Assembly: GCA_040383885.1 (NCBI GenBank)
Contig: JBEICQ010000105.1
Location: forward strand, 1-7,471
Length of the DNA: 7,471 nucleotides
Direction: 5' to 3'
DNA from: JBEICQ01 sp040383885
Lineage (GTDB): Bacteria; Bacteroidota; Bacteroidia; UBA4408
Shown: in pieces, positions 6,401-7,471 of the stretch
How the letters are laid out: each line of letters opens with the position of its first letter
How positions within the stretch are numbered: the first letter of the stretch is position 1
Notes under the pieces: generated by a model
The model's database searches: none
Told to the model about the DNA's origin: nothing
Seen by the model: the letters and a program-made list of their open reading frames with translations, nothing else
Made by a program: the position numbers and the translations under genes

Positions 6401-6408
6401 CAAAGATA
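6401..6408 (-). promoter_or_regulatory. Bacteroidota-type -7 promoter element for the TPR-comA operon
   Basis: On the minus strand, TATCTTTG is an exact match to the Bacteroidota -7 consensus TAnnTTTG. It ends 20 bases before the ATG of the TPR gene, which would give a short leader. No convincing TTTG -33 box is found at about 19 bases upstream; a TTG occurs too far away, at about 32 bases. The 105-base gap it lies in separates the TPR gene from the preceding LolA-like gene on the same strand. Confidence 0.5.
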
Positions 6409-6485
6409 AGATATAAGCTTTCGGATTGTGATTTATCTTTCAACTGAATACTGTTGAAAACCAGAGGCGTTTTTTAAAATACTCC

Positions 6486-7187
6486 CTATTCTCTAAATAT
6501 AGCATCGCTGATGCCCTGATTTACTACATATCCGGTATATCGGAGGGTAAGTGTAGCTTTTTCAGGACCTTTTCCACCCGGCTTTCTTGCTTCGCTGTCG
6601 AACTCCCCTGTGATACCCATGGGGAGCGACATTTTGTTTACATCGAAGGTGAATTCCAGCGAGCCGGGCAAATCATAGGCATCCGGACGGGCAGCATAGG
6701 AAAAATGAACCATGAAATTGCCATTTTCCCGGGTGTTCGCATCCAGGGCGATTAGTCTGTTCTGCGACCTGTCTATCCATGCGGTGGCAACAATAACCTC
6801 CGGATTATCTTCAAGCGGGAGTATTTTAACCACTTCACAAAGCACACCTCTTTTCTTTTCCCGCTTGATCCATACTGCTGTATGAGGCTTCTCCAATAAC
6901 TCCTGCATCTTAAAGTTGATGCCTTTTTTGGGTAACATCACAAAGGCAGGACTCTTGATCCGAACCTTGTCTGGCTTTTTGTAGTAAACCTTGGCCGTTC
7001 TTACGGGAATTCTGATGAAACTTACATTCAGTGAAATCTTTACATCGGCACTGTAATCTCTCACCAGCGACAGTTTGGTTTTTAAACTGTCGAGCATGGG
7101 AGAAGGATTTTCCATGCCTTCTGCATGCATCCAAAAATGCAGGCAGAGAATGATCAGGAGAGAATATCTTTTGAACGAAATTTCCAT
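6486..7187 (-). CDS. Exported LolA-like protein (outer-membrane lipoprotein carrier/sorting family)
   Basis: This 233-residue protein has an N-terminal signal peptide: a basic start (MEISFKRY), a hydrophobic core (SLLIILCLHF) and a likely cleavage near HAEG at 21-24. The cysteine in the core is not in a lipobox, so type I processing is expected and the product is probably periplasmic. The mature part is rich in beta strands in the LolA/LolB manner, with the typical VYYKKPDKVRIKS strand (about 67-79), a WIDRSQNRLIALD strand (about 138-150) and a terminal YTGYVVNQGISDAIF motif. LolA-like half-barrels bind acyl chains of lipoproteins or lipids. ATG at 7187 gives a full signal peptide and overlaps the upstream permease gene by 34 bases, pointing to coupled expression. 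Whether this is true LolA or a transporter-associated relative of PF17131 type cannot be settled by eye. The paired permease favours the latter. Confidence 0.7.
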   Translation of the reverse strand: MEISFKRYSLLIILCLHFWMHAEGMENPSPMLDSLKTKLSLVRDYSADVKISLNVSFIRIPVRTAKVYYKKPDKVRIKSPAFVMLPKKGINFKMQELLEKPHTAVWIKREKKRGVLCEVVKILPLEDNPEVIVATAWIDRSQNRLIALDANTRENGNFMVHFSYAARPDAYDLPGSLEFTFDVNKMSLPMGITGEFDSEARKPGGKGPEKATLTLRYTGYVVNQGISDAIFRE

Positions 7188-7471
7188 AGACTGATGCCAA
7201 AACAGATGAATATATGTAGGACCAATACCCCGATGGAAGTAAGTAGTTTAGGGGTGTTGGGCACTTCGTCGAAGAACAAGCGCCAGTTGTTCATGTAAGT
7301 GGTAAAAAACAAGGGCTTCACTGCCTTGAAGAGACTCAGGTTGATGGCCGATAAGATCATAAAAGCAATGATGATGACCATGGTCAATATCACCGGGGTA
7401 ATGGAGTTGTCGCTAAACACAGAGAACATAAAGGCAATGGCTGCCACCACGCCCATGCCGGGAATGGCAAA
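7154..7471 (-). CDS. Probable ABC-2 type transporter permease, C-terminal end (5' end outside window)
   Basis: The frame is open to the right edge of the window, leaving the last 105 residues of an integral membrane protein. Hydrophobic spans are visible at about 6-18 (GMGVVAAIAFMFSVF), 24-46 (ITPVILTMVIIIAFMILSA) and 80-97 (LLTSIGVLVLHIFICFGIS). It ends in WKFRSKDILS, and a final membrane span followed by a basic F-R-x-K-D-I-L tail is common in ABC-2 permeases. The loop with YMNNWRLFFDEVP before the last span also fits. A paired ATPase would be expected upstream, beyond the window. Overlap with the LolA-like gene suggests one transport system. The assignment rests on topology and tail motif only; another multi-span protein is possible. 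Confidence 0.55.
   Translation of the reverse strand, partial: FAIPGMGVVAAIAFMFSVFSDNSITPVILTMVIIIAFMILSAINLSLFKAVKPLFFTTYMNNWRLFFDEVPNTPKLLTSIGVLVLHIFICFGISLWKFRSKDILS

Overview
The window looks like a piece of a Bacteroidota chromosome or metagenomic contig. The evidence is: gene starts lack Shine-Dalgarno sequences almost everywhere; an exact TAnnTTTG-type -7 promoter element lies before the TPR gene; and a TPR protein is coupled to a bacterial ComA-like phosphosulfolactate synthase. No ribosomal or other taxonomic marker is present, so the assignment is inference.

Left block, + strand (1-2851): an operon for a MukBEF/MksBEF-type SMC complex, in the order SMC ATPase (5' end outside the window), kleisin, KITE. 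The SMC C-terminal head has a Walker B motif and an APDP motif, and an SDGT motif stands where ordinary SMC proteins carry LSGGE. The kleisin frame is broken by one in-frame TAA at codon 89 (1384-1386). The same frame is open on both sides, so this is a nonsense mutation, a sequencing error or, less likely, a recoded stop. The KITE gene starts inside the last 35 bases of the kleisin gene. No MksG/JetD nuclease gene follows.

Middle (2968-4047, +): a single integral-membrane acyltransferase-3 (OafA-like) gene with a GTG start. Its 136-base convergent gap to the next gene contains two small inverted repeats but no clear terminator.

Right block, - strand (7471 down to 4184): the C-terminal end of a probable ABC-2 type permease overlaps a LolA-like exported protein by 34 bases. 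After a 105-base gap with a good promoter come a TPR protein of about ten repeats and a phosphosulfolactate synthase (ComA), which are one base apart. Permease and LolA-like protein may act together in export or in moving lipid or lipoprotein across the periplasm. ComA makes phosphosulfolactate from PEP and sulfite. In Bacteroidota this could feed sulfonate or sulfonolipid synthesis, but no later pathway gene is in view.

No RNA genes, CRISPR arrays, insertion sequences or long repeats were seen, and no gene-free stretch exceeds 300 bases. The most notable items are the interrupted kleisin in an Mks-like operon of unusual gene order, and the TPR-ComA pair.
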